A stretch of DNA of 64,000 nucleotides from Amoebophrya sp. A120 (taxonomy: Eukaryota > Sar > Dinophyceae > Syndiniales > Amoebophryaceae), in contig CAJINV010000007.1 of NCBI GenBank assembly GCA_905178155.1, positions 3,490,265-3,554,264 on the forward strand. The letters are read 5' to 3'. The position numbers were made by a program, and so were the translations under genes. Positions 1 to 12,160 of this stretch are shown one piece after another; position 1 is the first letter of the stretch, and each line of letters opens with the position of its first letter. The notes below the pieces were generated by a model. The model ran no database searches. It was not told the DNA's origin and was given only the letters and a program-made list of their open reading frames with translations.

Positions 1-639
1 CAAATAATTAGCATATTTTCTCGCCGTTTGCGCCACAAGCGGCAAGGGGCACGCTCAAGTGTGTGTACAAAAATGCCTCCGCCGGGACCGGAACGAAGAG
101 TTTTTGAAGAATGAACCGCATAGGAAAGATCGCCATGTCTGTATACTTGTAGTGCAAAACGTCCTGATCGTCATCTGTATTGCCGCATATTCCATGACCA
201 AACAACATCAATGAACTCACTGACGATGTACCAGAGTCGAGCCGCCCAGTAACCCTTCAAAAGAACACTTACACTTCCTGAATAAAAGATGGATCTGCTG
301 TGCGTTCGACCTTTCGTGAGTCAGAGTGAGTGATCATTTGAGTTGTTATTGTTTCCTCGAGCGGATGCGTAGTGAGCATGAGCTGTGAAGACACCAGTGC
401 GCGTGATGATCTTTTTCGGCTTAAGAATCGTGTCGCTATCGGCATTGTGTCGTAGAACCTGGTCGGCAAGATGCAATTCGTGGCGCACTTGCTGCTTTTA
501 ATTTCGTTCTTAGACCGATCGCACCATAGAGATAGACACATGAACTTCCGGAAGAAAAAGAATCAAGAAACAAGTGAAAAAGGAAAGCGGCGTTGTAAAA
601 GTAGAAGCCTATCAAATTCAAGATTATGAAAAAGCAAAT
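1..639. other. Left-edge non-coding stretch
   Basis: Short open frames on both strands, none with recognisable protein character. The frame of the first gene is open from about 574 but has no ATG before 640. This is probably intergenic sequence or the 5' leader of the first gene; nothing else is seen. Confidence 0.4.
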
Positions 640-3600
640 ATGACTGCTAGCAGCATCTCTTCCAAGTTCATCATGCGGATGAGCTTCGTGATGTTTTACC
701 GGTTTCTCTTCGACGAGAGTATCGGAGTCCTCACCCTGTTCCACCTACTTTTCTTTCTCACCCTGAATCCGCAGCCCATGTTGACCAACGGCCTGCAAAT
801 CCTGGAGCAGCAACCCTTACCTGGCCAGCCACACACCAAAACTACCAGTGGGGCATCCGCTGTGGAACAAGAGCTACTGTCTTCGTCACGACCGCATGAA
901 TCTTCACACGGTTCTTTGCGCACGGTTCCGAACGGGGCTGCGTCAATGACAATGTCCAGGAGAAATGGCAACCTGCGGGGCAGCAAAACGCACTACGTCG
1001 CGAGCCACGACGGCCATTGCGCAGACGGAGAGTATTTTGACCGAAACTCTCCAACCGGGTGTGTGCGAGCGCATGAGGCGGGGGGTTCTTCTGCCAATGC
1101 AGATGCCGACAGCATGGTGAGCAATTACGTCGATGACATTGCAACTGCAGCGGCAGAGTCGTTTCTCGAGCTTCCCAGGGCAGCAACGAGTAAATATGCT
1201 TTGATCTTGACGTTGAGCTGATCATTCTTGTGCCTTCTTAGTATCGGTTCTATTTCTTCGCTAATGCTAGCTAGCTTGTTGTCGTATGCTAGCTTTTAGA
1301 TGACCACACATTATTTTTCGAGATCGACGCATGAAGATGTTTTTCTTTGCACACTTAACAGCTCTCGACGACGATTCTGTTTCCGAGCTATCTGCATCCT
1401 CTTCGCCGCCGACGACTGCGGAAGACTTCAAAAAGGACAAGGACCTTTTTTCAAGGTCCGGGGGCTCGGGAAAAAAGCCGAAGAAGTTCGTGGACATTGT
1501 GAAGAACCTCGCACAGAAGGCCAGTAGCAAGAAGGAGAAGAAAGAGAAACATCACAAGCACGATGAAGATCAAGATGTTGAGCGAGGGGATGTTGAAAAC
1601 CAGTCCAAAGCAAAGAAGACTGCAAAGGCTAAGGGGAAAGCTAAATCAAAATCACGCGCGCTTGACCCCACGCAGGACACGGAGGTGCGCGTGCGGGTGA
1701 AATCCAAGCCCGCCGGAGAGATCTTCTTCAAGTTCGGCAAACCGCCACCCACCCCGGGCCGCGGCGTCACGTACGCCGCGCACCGGGCGCCGCCCATGAC
1801 AGCGGACGGCCAGCCGGGACCTGTGACCGACGTGCGGATGCAGGCCTTCAAAGTCGGCGACACCAAGCCGGATCCGCCACGCCCGAAAGCGATTCTGTTC
1901 GGACCCTTGCCAGGCAGTTCTCCATCTTCGCTGTCGAGTCGAGGACCGGTAACAAGTACTGGCGGTGCAATGCCAATGCCAATGTCTACAGCAGGAGGTG
2001 GAAATGCTGCCCCACCGGTTGTTCAGCAGCAGCAGGAAGACCACGGTGGTGCTGCAGCACCCCCAGTCGAGGAAGAACAGCCAGGAGCACACGAGCCAGA
2101 GGTTCCAGCAGCGGCGCGATCATTAGCTTCCGGGGCGGAGCCGCTACCGCCCGCAGCTGCTCCGCCACCTCCGTCGCAAGCTCCTTCGATCTCTTTGCCA
2201 CCACCACCGGCTGGCTACTACGGAAGTGGTGCGCCCTCCTCAGCTGCAGAAACTAGTGGCGTTGGGAAAGATAGTACGTTGTTAAAGACCAAGAGTGCCG
2301 CGGCTACAACTACTGAAAACCTGCATGAAGATCAAGATGCGGCTACTAACACTGGTAGTAGCGGAAGAAGTACTGCGTCGGTAGCAACAGAAACAAAGGA
2401 GAGCCATCGCCATCAAGATCAACCTGACAACACGATGTTGAAACAGGCGGACACAACTTCTGAACATCAAAATGTAGTAGCGAATCCGCACGAGTCGCTG
2501 TTGCAGCTTTCGGTTCCGCCACTGGAAGTGGTCTACGAAAGAGTGAAGAAGATGAACAACCGAGGAGGTGCAGGAGTGTCACTCTCACTCGCTGCAGCTG
2601 CAGAGAAAGATAGCCGTGAATCAGAGCAGCATGCAGCACAGGGTCCTCGTCGAGACCAGGATCAGGAACGCCAACAAGAAGGACAAACTGAAACAAGTGG
2701 AACACGAGAAGAAGCACCTTCAACTTCATCAAGGAGCCCATCGAGCTCTAGCAGTTCAACAGTACTAGAGATGAACAACGTGGCGAATAAAAAGACATCA
2801 ACTGATGTCCTCTCCACATTGCACCCCGGCAGAGGGTCGTCATCATCCGTTCTGGAGATCCTGGCACAGAAACGGGCTGCGAAAGAACGTAACGGTAATG
2901 CAGCATCAAGAACTGCTGACCATTTCGACTTCACGAAAGACCTCGAGCCGACCTCTCCCGCGCCCGGGCAGCATGAAAGGAAGCTGCAGGAGAATGGCGC
3001 AGCAAGCAGAAAAGTAGAGAGTGACTCGACGACGTCGACCCGTGATGGAAGCAAGGAGCATGGCTCTACGTCTAACAACAACAAGGCGTTGTCCGCAGCT
3101 GCAACCACAAGTGTTCTGAACGACGTCAAAAATTCCTTTCTCGAGTTGCAACGCCCGGCGCATTCTCACAAGGCGCACCGGCATCGCCACGTCGATGACA
3201 ACTACTACAGCGATGAGCGAAGCGGGAGTTCTTACAGCGACGATTACAGCTACGACCACCACGACCGTCACAGACGCGGTGGCGGAGTGCCCCACCACTA
3301 CTCCTCAACTTCTTCATCTTCGCACCGCGGTGGTCACAGTCACGGACGCGGACGCGGCCGGTCCTCCAGGAGAAGCAGAAACAGGCCTGGTAGAAGAGGC
3401 AGTTCATCTGGCCGCTCAAGCACGGGAGCGTTTTCTGACAACGCCTTTTCCTCTTCCTTCCTGCAGGATTATGGGAATCCCAAGCCGATTGAAAAGGAAG
3501 GGGCGGACATGATGAATTCCGGGCAGGGAAAATCAGCAGGGGAAACAACAAATCCATCTTCTTTCCTCGCCGACAGCAGTGCGCCACCGTCGTCTTTAGC

Positions 3601-4039
3601 GTCCTCTACTTCCCCCACCAGCATTTCCTCTACTTTGCAAACCAGTGAAAGTGAAGTGCAAAATCAGAAGCAGCAGGCGGGAGAAACACATCAAACAGGG
3701 AAGCAAGAAACGACGTCAGAGCACGAGGTGGCGCGACGACTAGAAACAGAGGAGGCCAAAGAACAGGAGAAAACGGGTCGGGAGCAGCAGCAACTTTCAA
3801 ACAGCAAACTTCACCCTCCGCAGGCACGTGAAGACATGGGCACCCACGCTCGTGCGACGAACGGCTTTCTCATGATGGAGCGGCAGGCAAGAAATTTTGC
3901 GTCCAAAGATCCGACGTGCAAGCAGGACTGGTGGGTGGATCCCGAGACTGGGGACAAATGGCCTCTGCACAAAGGTAGTACTACGGGAGATCGTGTTTTT
4001 CCGTTGCGTGCTTCTTGTCATCCCCATGCATCGCGAACG

Positions 4040-4073
<34 letters not shown>

Positions 4074-4712
4074 AAACGTGACTGCGGTCGCTCCTTGCAT
4101 AATATGAATATCATGATGCGCATGTGCGTTGACGTTGGTTTATAAGTAAACAAATGTGATGCGGAAGAACTTGAACTGCACAAACACAATCAAAATGAAA
4201 AAACACCTCCAGTGAACAAGCACGAGCCGCCGGAGGTGGACCGCGCTCGAAAGGAGTGGGAGGACCGATGCGACCCGATTTTGGAAGAGGAAAAGGAACG
4301 GGATGACTTCGAGGCGACACGGCAGAAGAAATTGCGGGAAGATTACATGGAAAAAAACGCCGGCTTCCACAAATACATCGGTGGCGTCGCGCCCTGCGAA
4401 GCGGCCATGATTGCCATTGCCGGGTTTGCCCTGTGCCTGTTCTGCTGCATGTGCTGTCTGTCGAAAGACAAGCACGTCATGTCCGACCTTGAGCGGAACC
4501 GCTACAAGATGCTATGCTGGTGGACCAGGTTTAAAATATTCTCGAGCGGAGAGGAAGCCAGATCTTCTGATGCAGAAGTATCGTATCTCTATCTGTATGA
4601 TATGTTTAGGTCCTGGCTGGTGGTGATGCATATCAGAAAAAAAACTTGTCCACTTCCATAAACACGGAACGCGGAGCAGCTGGCGATCGACGATTTGATT
4701 GACATGCCGTGA
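640..4712 (+). CDS. Large low-complexity protein with N- and C-terminal membrane segments
   Basis: Predicted exons are 640-1189, 1362-3974, 4213-4512 and 4666-4712, giving about 1169 aa. The first two introns are GT-AG (1190-1361, 3975-4212). The third (4513-4665) looks like an introner. All phases agree. The start is the first in-frame ATG; the frame stays open upstream to about 574. A hydrophobic stretch near residues 20-50 could be a signal anchor. The middle is very rich in Ser, Pro, Ala, Gln, Glu and His, with a Lys-rich stretch near the start of exon 2 and a Pro/Gly block. Exon 3 has a Cys-rich hydrophobic segment (AIAGFALCLFCCMCC) followed by a short charged tail. I recognise no family. 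A membrane-anchored, largely disordered protein is the most that can be said. The exon structure is firmer than the function. Confidence 0.7.
4041..4073. repeat. (GAT)11 microsatellite in an intron
   Basis: Eleven uninterrupted GAT triplets lie inside the predicted GT-AG intron 3975-4212. Confidence 0.95.
4513..4660. mobile_element. Probable introner element in the first gene
   Basis: The left end (TATGCTGGTGGACCAGG) is an imperfect inverted match to the right end (...CTTGTCCACTTCCATA). Removing the element plus 5 bases joins exons 4213-4512 and 4666-4712 in frame and ends the protein at 4712. The flanking 5-mers (GATGC and AACAC) do not match, so the TSD is not supported and the boundaries are less certain than for the other elements. 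Confidence 0.45.
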
Positions 4713-5868
4713 AGAAAAACAAGGGGGAAGATAGTGTTGTGGGAATGAATTATGTCACATCAAAGTACTTGCGTTACAAATGAAAATTATCAGTTCTGCA
4801 GTGTGAGTATTGTTGTACAATAGAAGAAATTACTTAAACTGTATGCGTATTGCGCTTCTACGACATTTTCTGTTTTCAGTTTCACCTAGCGCAAAAGATT
4901 TACGATTGCTGTATCAGCATTTTCAGATTTGTTGTTGACTTTGTTCCTCGAATCCAAAATTAAAACACTAAGTACTCCTGTAGTACGTGACTAAGAATGT
5001 AAAAAAACACAACCATCTATATCTAATATCAGTATGATTTTCTATCTTCTTGTACAAACTACTTACAATTGTGGTGATTGAGATTCGTTGCGATCATACG
5101 AAACTAAAGTTTGATCGAAAGAAGCAGGCGCGTGGGGTGGAGTTTTTCTTCCAATTCCAAGAAACCGCAACAGAATGACGAAATGGTGGATGTCAAAACT
5201 ACAAAAATGGAAAGCCGCCGACGCACCAAACCGAAATTATGTACAATACTTGCGAACAAGATGTCGAAAAGAAGTTCTTCAGACTGCGGGCGGGACTTTG
5301 CTTGTAGACTCGAAGCCGAACAAATTTTCAGTGCCACCTTGTCGTACGGCAGCGACTATCGTGTTCCTGGACCAGCCTGCGTTGGGAAAAAAAAAGGTAC
5401 CGGAAAAGGAAAACGACAGATGCAGTTGTACCTCATACAAGTTGATGAAGAGATGCATGATATCCCTATCCATATGCTACTACACGACGGCGAGCGGCAT
5501 TAAATAGGAATAGCGCATTTGTTTCATACTGCTGAAGACTGCGAAGACTGCTTCGGAGTGGGAGTCGGAGTCGATTCAAATTGGACAATGAGGCTTATTC
5601 TGGCAGCTGCTGTAGTTGTCTCTTTACGAAGATGGTTCTCTACTTGATGATTTCATCGCCAGCAGTTGCGTAATTGGAAGCGAAAATCACGGAAGCGGTG
5701 CGCGCGCCGGATCTTTGTATCGATCAAGCGATCAGGCGCGCTTTGCCGGTCCAGCAGCTTTTCTCTAGAAGCACAAGGAAGCTGCAGGCCTCTCTTTCGA
5801 AGCCACAGGAGAAGGGGAGGACCGGGTTCTGCGGCAAGAAAAGCGACAAAGCTTCCACAAGCGTCAAC
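4713..5868. other. Mostly AT-rich intergenic region with a doubtful small ORF
   Basis: AT-rich sequence without clear structure up to about 5100. An ATG-started frame at 5175-5507 (110 aa) and an overlapping one from 5183 end near a possible donor (GGGAAAAAAAAAG|GTACC at about 5396). This could be a 5' exon of the next gene or a small gene, but I cannot find an acceptor that fits the downstream frame. Confidence 0.3.
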
Positions 5869-8800
5869 ATGGCAACATCTTCCTCCTCCTCCTCCTCTTC
5901 CAAACCACCTCCCTGGGACCTCCCAAGAGCCGCAACTCCCAACTGGACCCCGGTTTTTGGGCCGCCAAGGAGCGGTAACGGCGTCGCGCTCGAGAAAAAA
6001 TCCTCACGAACCTGGCTGAAGGAGTTGGAAGGGGAGCTGAGTCCGCCGAAAGCGGTCAAGATCATACCGCCGAGACATGTGTTGCGGGAGCAGCAACAGT
6101 ATCCGATCGACTTTGCGGTTACTTACGTGAACTATCTATGTGTTGCGTAGAGAAGTAGGTTAAAATGCATGAATACAAAGCGCGAACTTTATGATGTTTA
6201 AAAGCCAGTCCTCTTGCTTATCACAGGCGCCTCGAGACCCTGAACGGGCGGCGTTTTTTCGCTTTAGATGAGGAGATTGGCGTGAAGCTTTGCGATGTCA
6301 CGTCCGCGAACCCAGAGATTCAAGCAGCCAGGGACTACGCACAGGTGCCAAAGGGGAACACGACAACCGAGATCGGGGTTTTGCTGATCGACTGTGAGCA
6401 GCTTTTGCAGGAGATAGGGCCATCAAAAAACCTGACCAACGCGATCAAGTACACGCGAAACAGCCAGAAACTTGCGACCATGTCCTTCACGCCGTTACCA
6501 GAAAGTACTTAAGACTGCGCTCTAAGTATTTTTTGTATAAAAGTAAGTGTTACTGATGTTGGTGCTTCATGATGATGTCGTGCTAATCCTAATTGTGACC
6601 TTGAATACTGGCTGCACTACGATTTTGAATTGGATTTTCATGTCGGCAAGAACAGCTACAGCAACACACATACCTCTCAGATGGCGCCCCAGTGATCCTT
6701 CAAGAGCAGGAAGTCGCGCCACCTCCGGCCTTGGTTCATGATCCAGATGTACACCTGTCCCGTACCGCCGGCAGCGACATAATCGGCGACGGCACCTCCT
6801 ACTCGCCAAGAACAAATAAGGCATCCGCAGCAAATCAGCAACCACCGTCGCCTGCGAAGTCCTTCGGAAGAGAGTCCGCCGGAAGCAGCGCCGGTGGACC
6901 AGCAGGGAAAACCCGTGGGTCGCACCTTCGCGCCGAGCACCTCTACTCGGCCATGAGTGTGGACCCAGCGAAGGTTGGCGCGAACATTCTGATGCGAGAT
7001 CCGGCGTACAGGAATCAGAATGCGAGCTCGAAGTCTTTGTGGAACCAGAAGCGAAACCAAAATAAAAAATCCTTGCGACAGGGGATGGCAAGGGTTGACG
7101 CTTTGCGGGATGGCGCCGACAGTAGCTGGGGAAAGAACGCGCTGGCGCATTTGAAAAAGGACGGGGATTTCCCGAGTTCTTCCGTGGTTCCGCCGGCTTT
7201 GGTGCAGACGAAAGGCGCGAGTGGTGATGAAGGAGCTGCTGCAATAAAACCAAATGAACAGAACAACGAAAGTCCGCACTTGTTTTTCCCCGAAGGGGAC
7301 GAGGACGGTGAAGGTACAGGCGAAAACGCAGAAACCGTTGCTGGTGAAAATGAACCGGCCGCGGTGCCGGACGCAGCCGAAGTGGGAACTGAGCCTCCAG
7401 TTGCGGAGGACCAAGCTGACGTGCCAACAGAACCTTCAGGAGCTGCTGGCGATGAAAACGACAATCAGCAAGCCGACGCTGAAGCCGCTCGGAGCGACGG
7501 GGAGCGAAGCAAATCTTCAGGAGGAACTGCGAAAGATAAACACCAAATAAACTCTGGAAACGAGGAAGCAACTACTGGCACTTCATCCCCAAAAAAGCAA
7601 GTCACGATCAACATGGCCGCAAACACGGTCTCAGACGAGGAAAATAAGAACTTACAAGGGACGGCGAAAACGATAAAGGGTCTTACCCCAGTTTCTGGAG
7701 CCGCTGCGGGTGATTCCGGGTCTGCTGGTCCTCCACCGGCAACTACAATCCCAGACTACACAGATCAAGGTCAGCTGCTCGTCGAGCAAGACGAATTTAC
7801 TCCAGGCGGCTCGCCCATTGGCAAAAGAACCACGACGACCGGGACTTTCCGCTTCTACGCTTTGCTGCTTGCTACGAGAACCGTTGACAACGACCAGCAG
7901 AAAGCTTACGCGCAGCCCTTCGGCGCGGCGGACCCGGTTTACGTCGTGAAGTTATCCCTCGACATCTGGGACGAGGTTTTGCAGAACGTTCCGAAGCAAA
8001 TCTGGCCTCTAGAGTCGGTACCTTTTACCCTTGTTCCCCCTCCGCAGATCACGGCATCAGCAGGAGCAGCAGCGGCTTCGCAACATCAGCGCGGCCAGTC
8101 GTTTATTGATGTTGTGCAACAATTTTCATCGACCCGTTCTCGCCTCAGCGCGGCGGAAAAGGTGCACCATGTGTTGAAATATTTGAAACGGGACGTGGAG
8201 CTCGCGGCTTGGAAAACACCGGAAGTCGATAACTTCATTCACGGACCGACCATGTCGCAAGACTACTTGCAGGGGGTCATGCCGAAAGCGACCGCGGCTT
8301 CGTTTCACACGGCATCTTCTTCTTCCTCTTCTACTTCAGCCCTCCCCACAGTTTCGAAAAACTCGATTTGCCTCACGAAGCCCGGCGACTATTTTCTCAA
8401 TGCGGTTTTCCCAGAAAACCATGCTCTCTACCTCGTCGGGAAGTCCTTCGACATTGAGTGCGTCGACGTGAACCAGCACAACGTGGAGATCGAAAAAACG
8501 CGGATCCAACTGTCCAAACACTGCGCCTTGGCGGAGGCCAGGTACCCGTTTTACGTCATTCCCTGGGAAGAATGTAGAAGCTGGGTGAAGTTGAAATCCC
8601 ACGAGAACTGCCTCGACGACGGGTCTATCATCCTCTTCGAAGACATTTCGACCATAAACCCGGAGACCGGCATGGACAAGGAGCTCGTCATCGTCTACAT
8701 CTCCCACGAGTACGCACGGGAGCAGCACCCGGACAACGAGCGCGGCGAGAAAATCAAAGCCATGCAGAAATACGGGCGGTCGTTAGTGAGTCAGTACGGC

Positions 8801-10071
8801 GGCGAAGAGGTGGTCAGCTTATTTTTCTATTTAGACTACTGCTGCACCGAGGCGCACCGGCACTACGATCACAAGGACAAGGAGTCGCTCGAGCCGGGGT
8901 ACTTGTGGAACTGCAACCACTTTTTGGCACTGGTGCCCAGCTTGATGAACCAGGAGAAACAGGTATACTATACTAGGGAATATCACAAGAACTACTTAGG
9001 GTTAGGTTCGTTGCTGCTCTTTTCTGCAATGCTGGCTCTTGCAGATTGTGATTGAGTGGAGTTTGGTGCCGCTTGTACTTCTCACAAAGATCATTCGATT
9101 CGAACTAATTTGCCACTTTGATGTAGTTGTAGCTTTATCATTAACTCATACTCATCACACTACACCCACAGATCCAAGGCATGCAATCTTACGCGGTGGA
9201 CAAGAAATGCCAGGCCGAACTTTTTTCCGTCTTTCTCTCCGGCCTTCGCCACGTCTATTGGACCGATGGCGACGTTGGCGGTCGGCTCGATCTTCCCCCC
9301 GTCTACCCAGCTTGCTGGTGCACCCATCTAGCCGCGAAACTCGCCCTCTACGCGAATTTGTGGAGCGAGGACTTATCCTTGCACCAGGATCAACTCTTCG
9401 CGGACGTTCGCCGGGCGATTGACCGGAAAGGGGCGGAGTTCCGGAAAGCGATTGACGATGCAAGAGGGGGGAGAGGAGGTTCTACTTTACCCGCCTCGAG
9501 GAGCAGAAGTGGCACGCCAGCGGGCGGAAGGAGAGGGAGCACTAGTCGTGGAGCAGGTGCGGCCACCTTCTCAGCCAGTCGATCGCGACGAAATAGCAAC
9601 ACAAGACCAGGGTCTTCCGCCAGCAGATCCTCGTTACAAGAGAGGAGAGAGGCTTTGCAGCCCTTTGGGAACAAGAACGCGGCTGATGAGTTCCGGACAA
9701 ATTTGGCGCAGAAGTGCCTTGTCTTACCCGACACGTCGAAGGGACGGGGGAGCGCGTCTCCGATTGAGGCGCTGTATGGAAGCGCGGGGGGTAAGAACAA
9801 AAGCGGAGCTACTACTCGGCCACGAAAACCGTCTTTCAAAACGGGCGCATCGTCCTCCAATGCGGACAACGAAGCAGAAGTGTCAAAGCCGGTTTCCGAA
9901 CCTCGGCCGGGATTTTTTGAGGAGCTAGCGCATCTGGCGGACATGCCGAACTTCTTCCGATGGAAAAAGTCTGTGGCGTTGGGGTGGGTGGTGCCGGGAG
10001 CCTTGACGATTGACAAGGAAGTGGTGGCACAGGAGGAGAAGGAAGCGATGATGCCGGTACAACATGTATGA
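5869..10071 (+). CDS. Large protein with a SHE-motif (HET/TIR-like) domain
   Basis: Predicted exons are 5869-6146, 6227-6504, 6681-8962 and 9172-10071, about 1245 aa. All three introns are GT-AG and the phases match (2, 1, 0). The first in-frame ATG is at 5869, but the frame is open from 5674 just after a stop, so an upstream exon is possible. Residues about 200-500 are acidic, Ala/Gly/Thr-rich and probably disordered. A folded region follows; near residue 860 it has the motif VYISHEY followed by HPDNERGEKI, then hydrophobic strands and a LDYCC segment. This resembles the SHEW-HPD-G...IDY pattern found in many protist proteins and loosely in HET-type domains. The C-terminal third has a Ser/Arg-rich linker and an ordered end. 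That it is this domain is my inference from motif order; the biochemical role is unknown. Confidence 0.7.
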
Positions 10072-12160
10072 TGGTCGGAAATGAACAACAGGCAGAAGGA
10101 TCTTGTATGATGGATATCGATATCGATCATGTACTTGTGAAGAAGAACAAAGAAGCAAACTGCTATTTTGATCTTGTTACCATAGGTTTTGTGCTTCTTG
10201 GTCTCATCTACTGTTGGATCATTATCGAAAGCAAAAGCAAAACGTATAAACAAGGAATATGTCCGACGAGTCTTTTTGTTGGCGTGTACCAGCTCAATAG
10301 TTGGGCTGCGTACAGTAGGAGAGGGAGCCACCAGCAGAGTTCTTTTAGCCGGGCCAGGTGGCCAGCGTTGGTTTATGAGAGGCAGCAGCGATAGCGACAG
10401 GGACAGCGACAGGAGAGACTCTTCACAGTTGCGTAGCGAGTGGATTATGTGTCGGTTCCCTTGACATCTGGCGGGCTAGAGAAAGAGACTGCAGGTATAG
10501 CAGAGCGTCAACGTGAGTGCTGCAGCTGCTTCCGAGTGAAAATTGCGGATGACGTGTGTCGTCTAGTGCTAGTGGCGTAGGTGGAGAAGGTACAAGGTAG
10601 CCCTTTTCTATTGCTAGAAGAGGTTCAGCGCGTCTGTTGTGAGACATCTGCGTGGCCCGCTTTTCCAGTCTGAACAAGAGGGGCCGCCTCGGCAAGGCAT
10701 TTTGACCATTTCAGCCTCCTGTGTTGAGCAGCGGCTCCAGCATGTTTCAGGATAAAGAGCAAGCGCCGGAGCGAGGTGAAAAAGCCGAGAAAATACACCG
10801 GAAAACGTGGCGGAGCTGCAAGGCATTGGGTCGTCTCTGTCTATCGTTTTCAATGTTGGTGATGCAGCGTGACCATGGCCAGCTGCGTCTTCCTGGTCGT
10901 ACTAAGACGACGGCCGATGGGTTTGACGTTCTGCCGGTCCACCGTGACCGCGTGACTAGAGGGCAGGGGTGCGAGCCCTCAGCGGCACCTCCGGGATCAC
11001 TCTATCCGCAAAGTAAGCAGTGCCCGCCTGCTCCGCCGCAAGCCGGCCGCACTAAAGTCGAGCGCTCAGCGACGAATACAGAAGTGCCGCGGCCATCCGG
11101 TCGGAGCCAGTCCATCCTGCGCCCGGGAGGAACGAAGCTGCTAGCTTCGCCATGTCGGAAGCCGGCGGGCCAGAAACCTGCGCCCGCCGGCTGGCCGCGG
11201 GCGGCCGGTCGGCCGCTTGCTTTTTTTGCTGGCTTGATTGAAGCGGGGGGCAGTCTGTGGCGGTCCGTCGCCCTGTTTGCTTCTTCAGCTGGGATTGGGA
11301 AGGCGCCGCTGCGTCCCATCCCCTGCGGCGATTGCGCTTTCTATATGAGCTCCCGCCGGCCAATTCCGCGCCAACCACTTGGCGCCCGGCAAAGAAACAT
11401 TCGTGGGCCGCCTGTGGTCATGACTCCAGAGAGTCAGGCTGGTCTGCCCGGCTGGCATGCGTTAAGTAGTCGCGTTCTGTGCAAAGTGCTTAGCTTCCAG
11501 GCAGCTTCTCACCCCCACACAATCTCCCAACGAGCTCACTGCTGCCTGTTCCTTGTGTTCTCTTACATGGGCTGGAGCACGTAGTTGCTGCAGGCGTATT
11601 TTTCAGTCTCAGTCTCGTGTTTCCCGAGTATGTTCGAACTCGCAGATGGCCATGTCCTCCTCGCGGGAGTCGCCGTTTCCCTGCTTACATTATGAATATG
11701 GTCTGACGTCCAATCAGAATCAAACTCGTCGCTCACACTTCTCGTGCCGTGTTCCTGATAATCAAAGTAAGTGCACTGCATTATGAGGAAAAATGAAACC
11801 TAAACAAAGTTTATGCGTATAACATAACAGCATCCATGTCTTTCGTGTCGTTCGAGCTTCTTCGTCCTCGTGGATTCGTTTGTCTCAATAGTCGTCTTTC
11901 GTATTCGTTGGCCATTTTCTCCGCTCGTTCTGGATCGTTGACGTTCTCTCCGCGTCAAAAGTTGTACATCTACATTTACTTTTGCGTAATGTCACGAGAT
12001 CACATGTTGAACAGGCAGCGATATTTACTTCCCGCTACATCGGCACCGAGCTTGCTCGCATTTCCATGTAATTTTTTTTTGGTCTTGTGTTGATGTTGAA
12101 TTTACCTAGTACTAACTTGTCATACATGTAACCGCCCTTATTCTATTTCTTCAGGAAAAC
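10072..12160. other. Intergenic region with a GC-rich block
   Basis: No convincing gene in about 2.1 kb. From about 10740 to 11500 the sequence is GC-rich and resembles in composition the interiors of the nested elements at 34505-35300 and 58529-61637. Open frames here (for example 10721-11584) occur on both strands and look compositional. I found no terminal inverted repeats. Just before 12161 a pyrimidine-rich stretch ends in CAG, a possible cis- or trans-splice acceptor for the next gene. Confidence 0.5.

Noticed and set aside
6567-7571. 334-aa minus-strand frame
   Set aside because: It overlaps exon 3 of a spliced + strand gene with consistent phases and lacks protein features.
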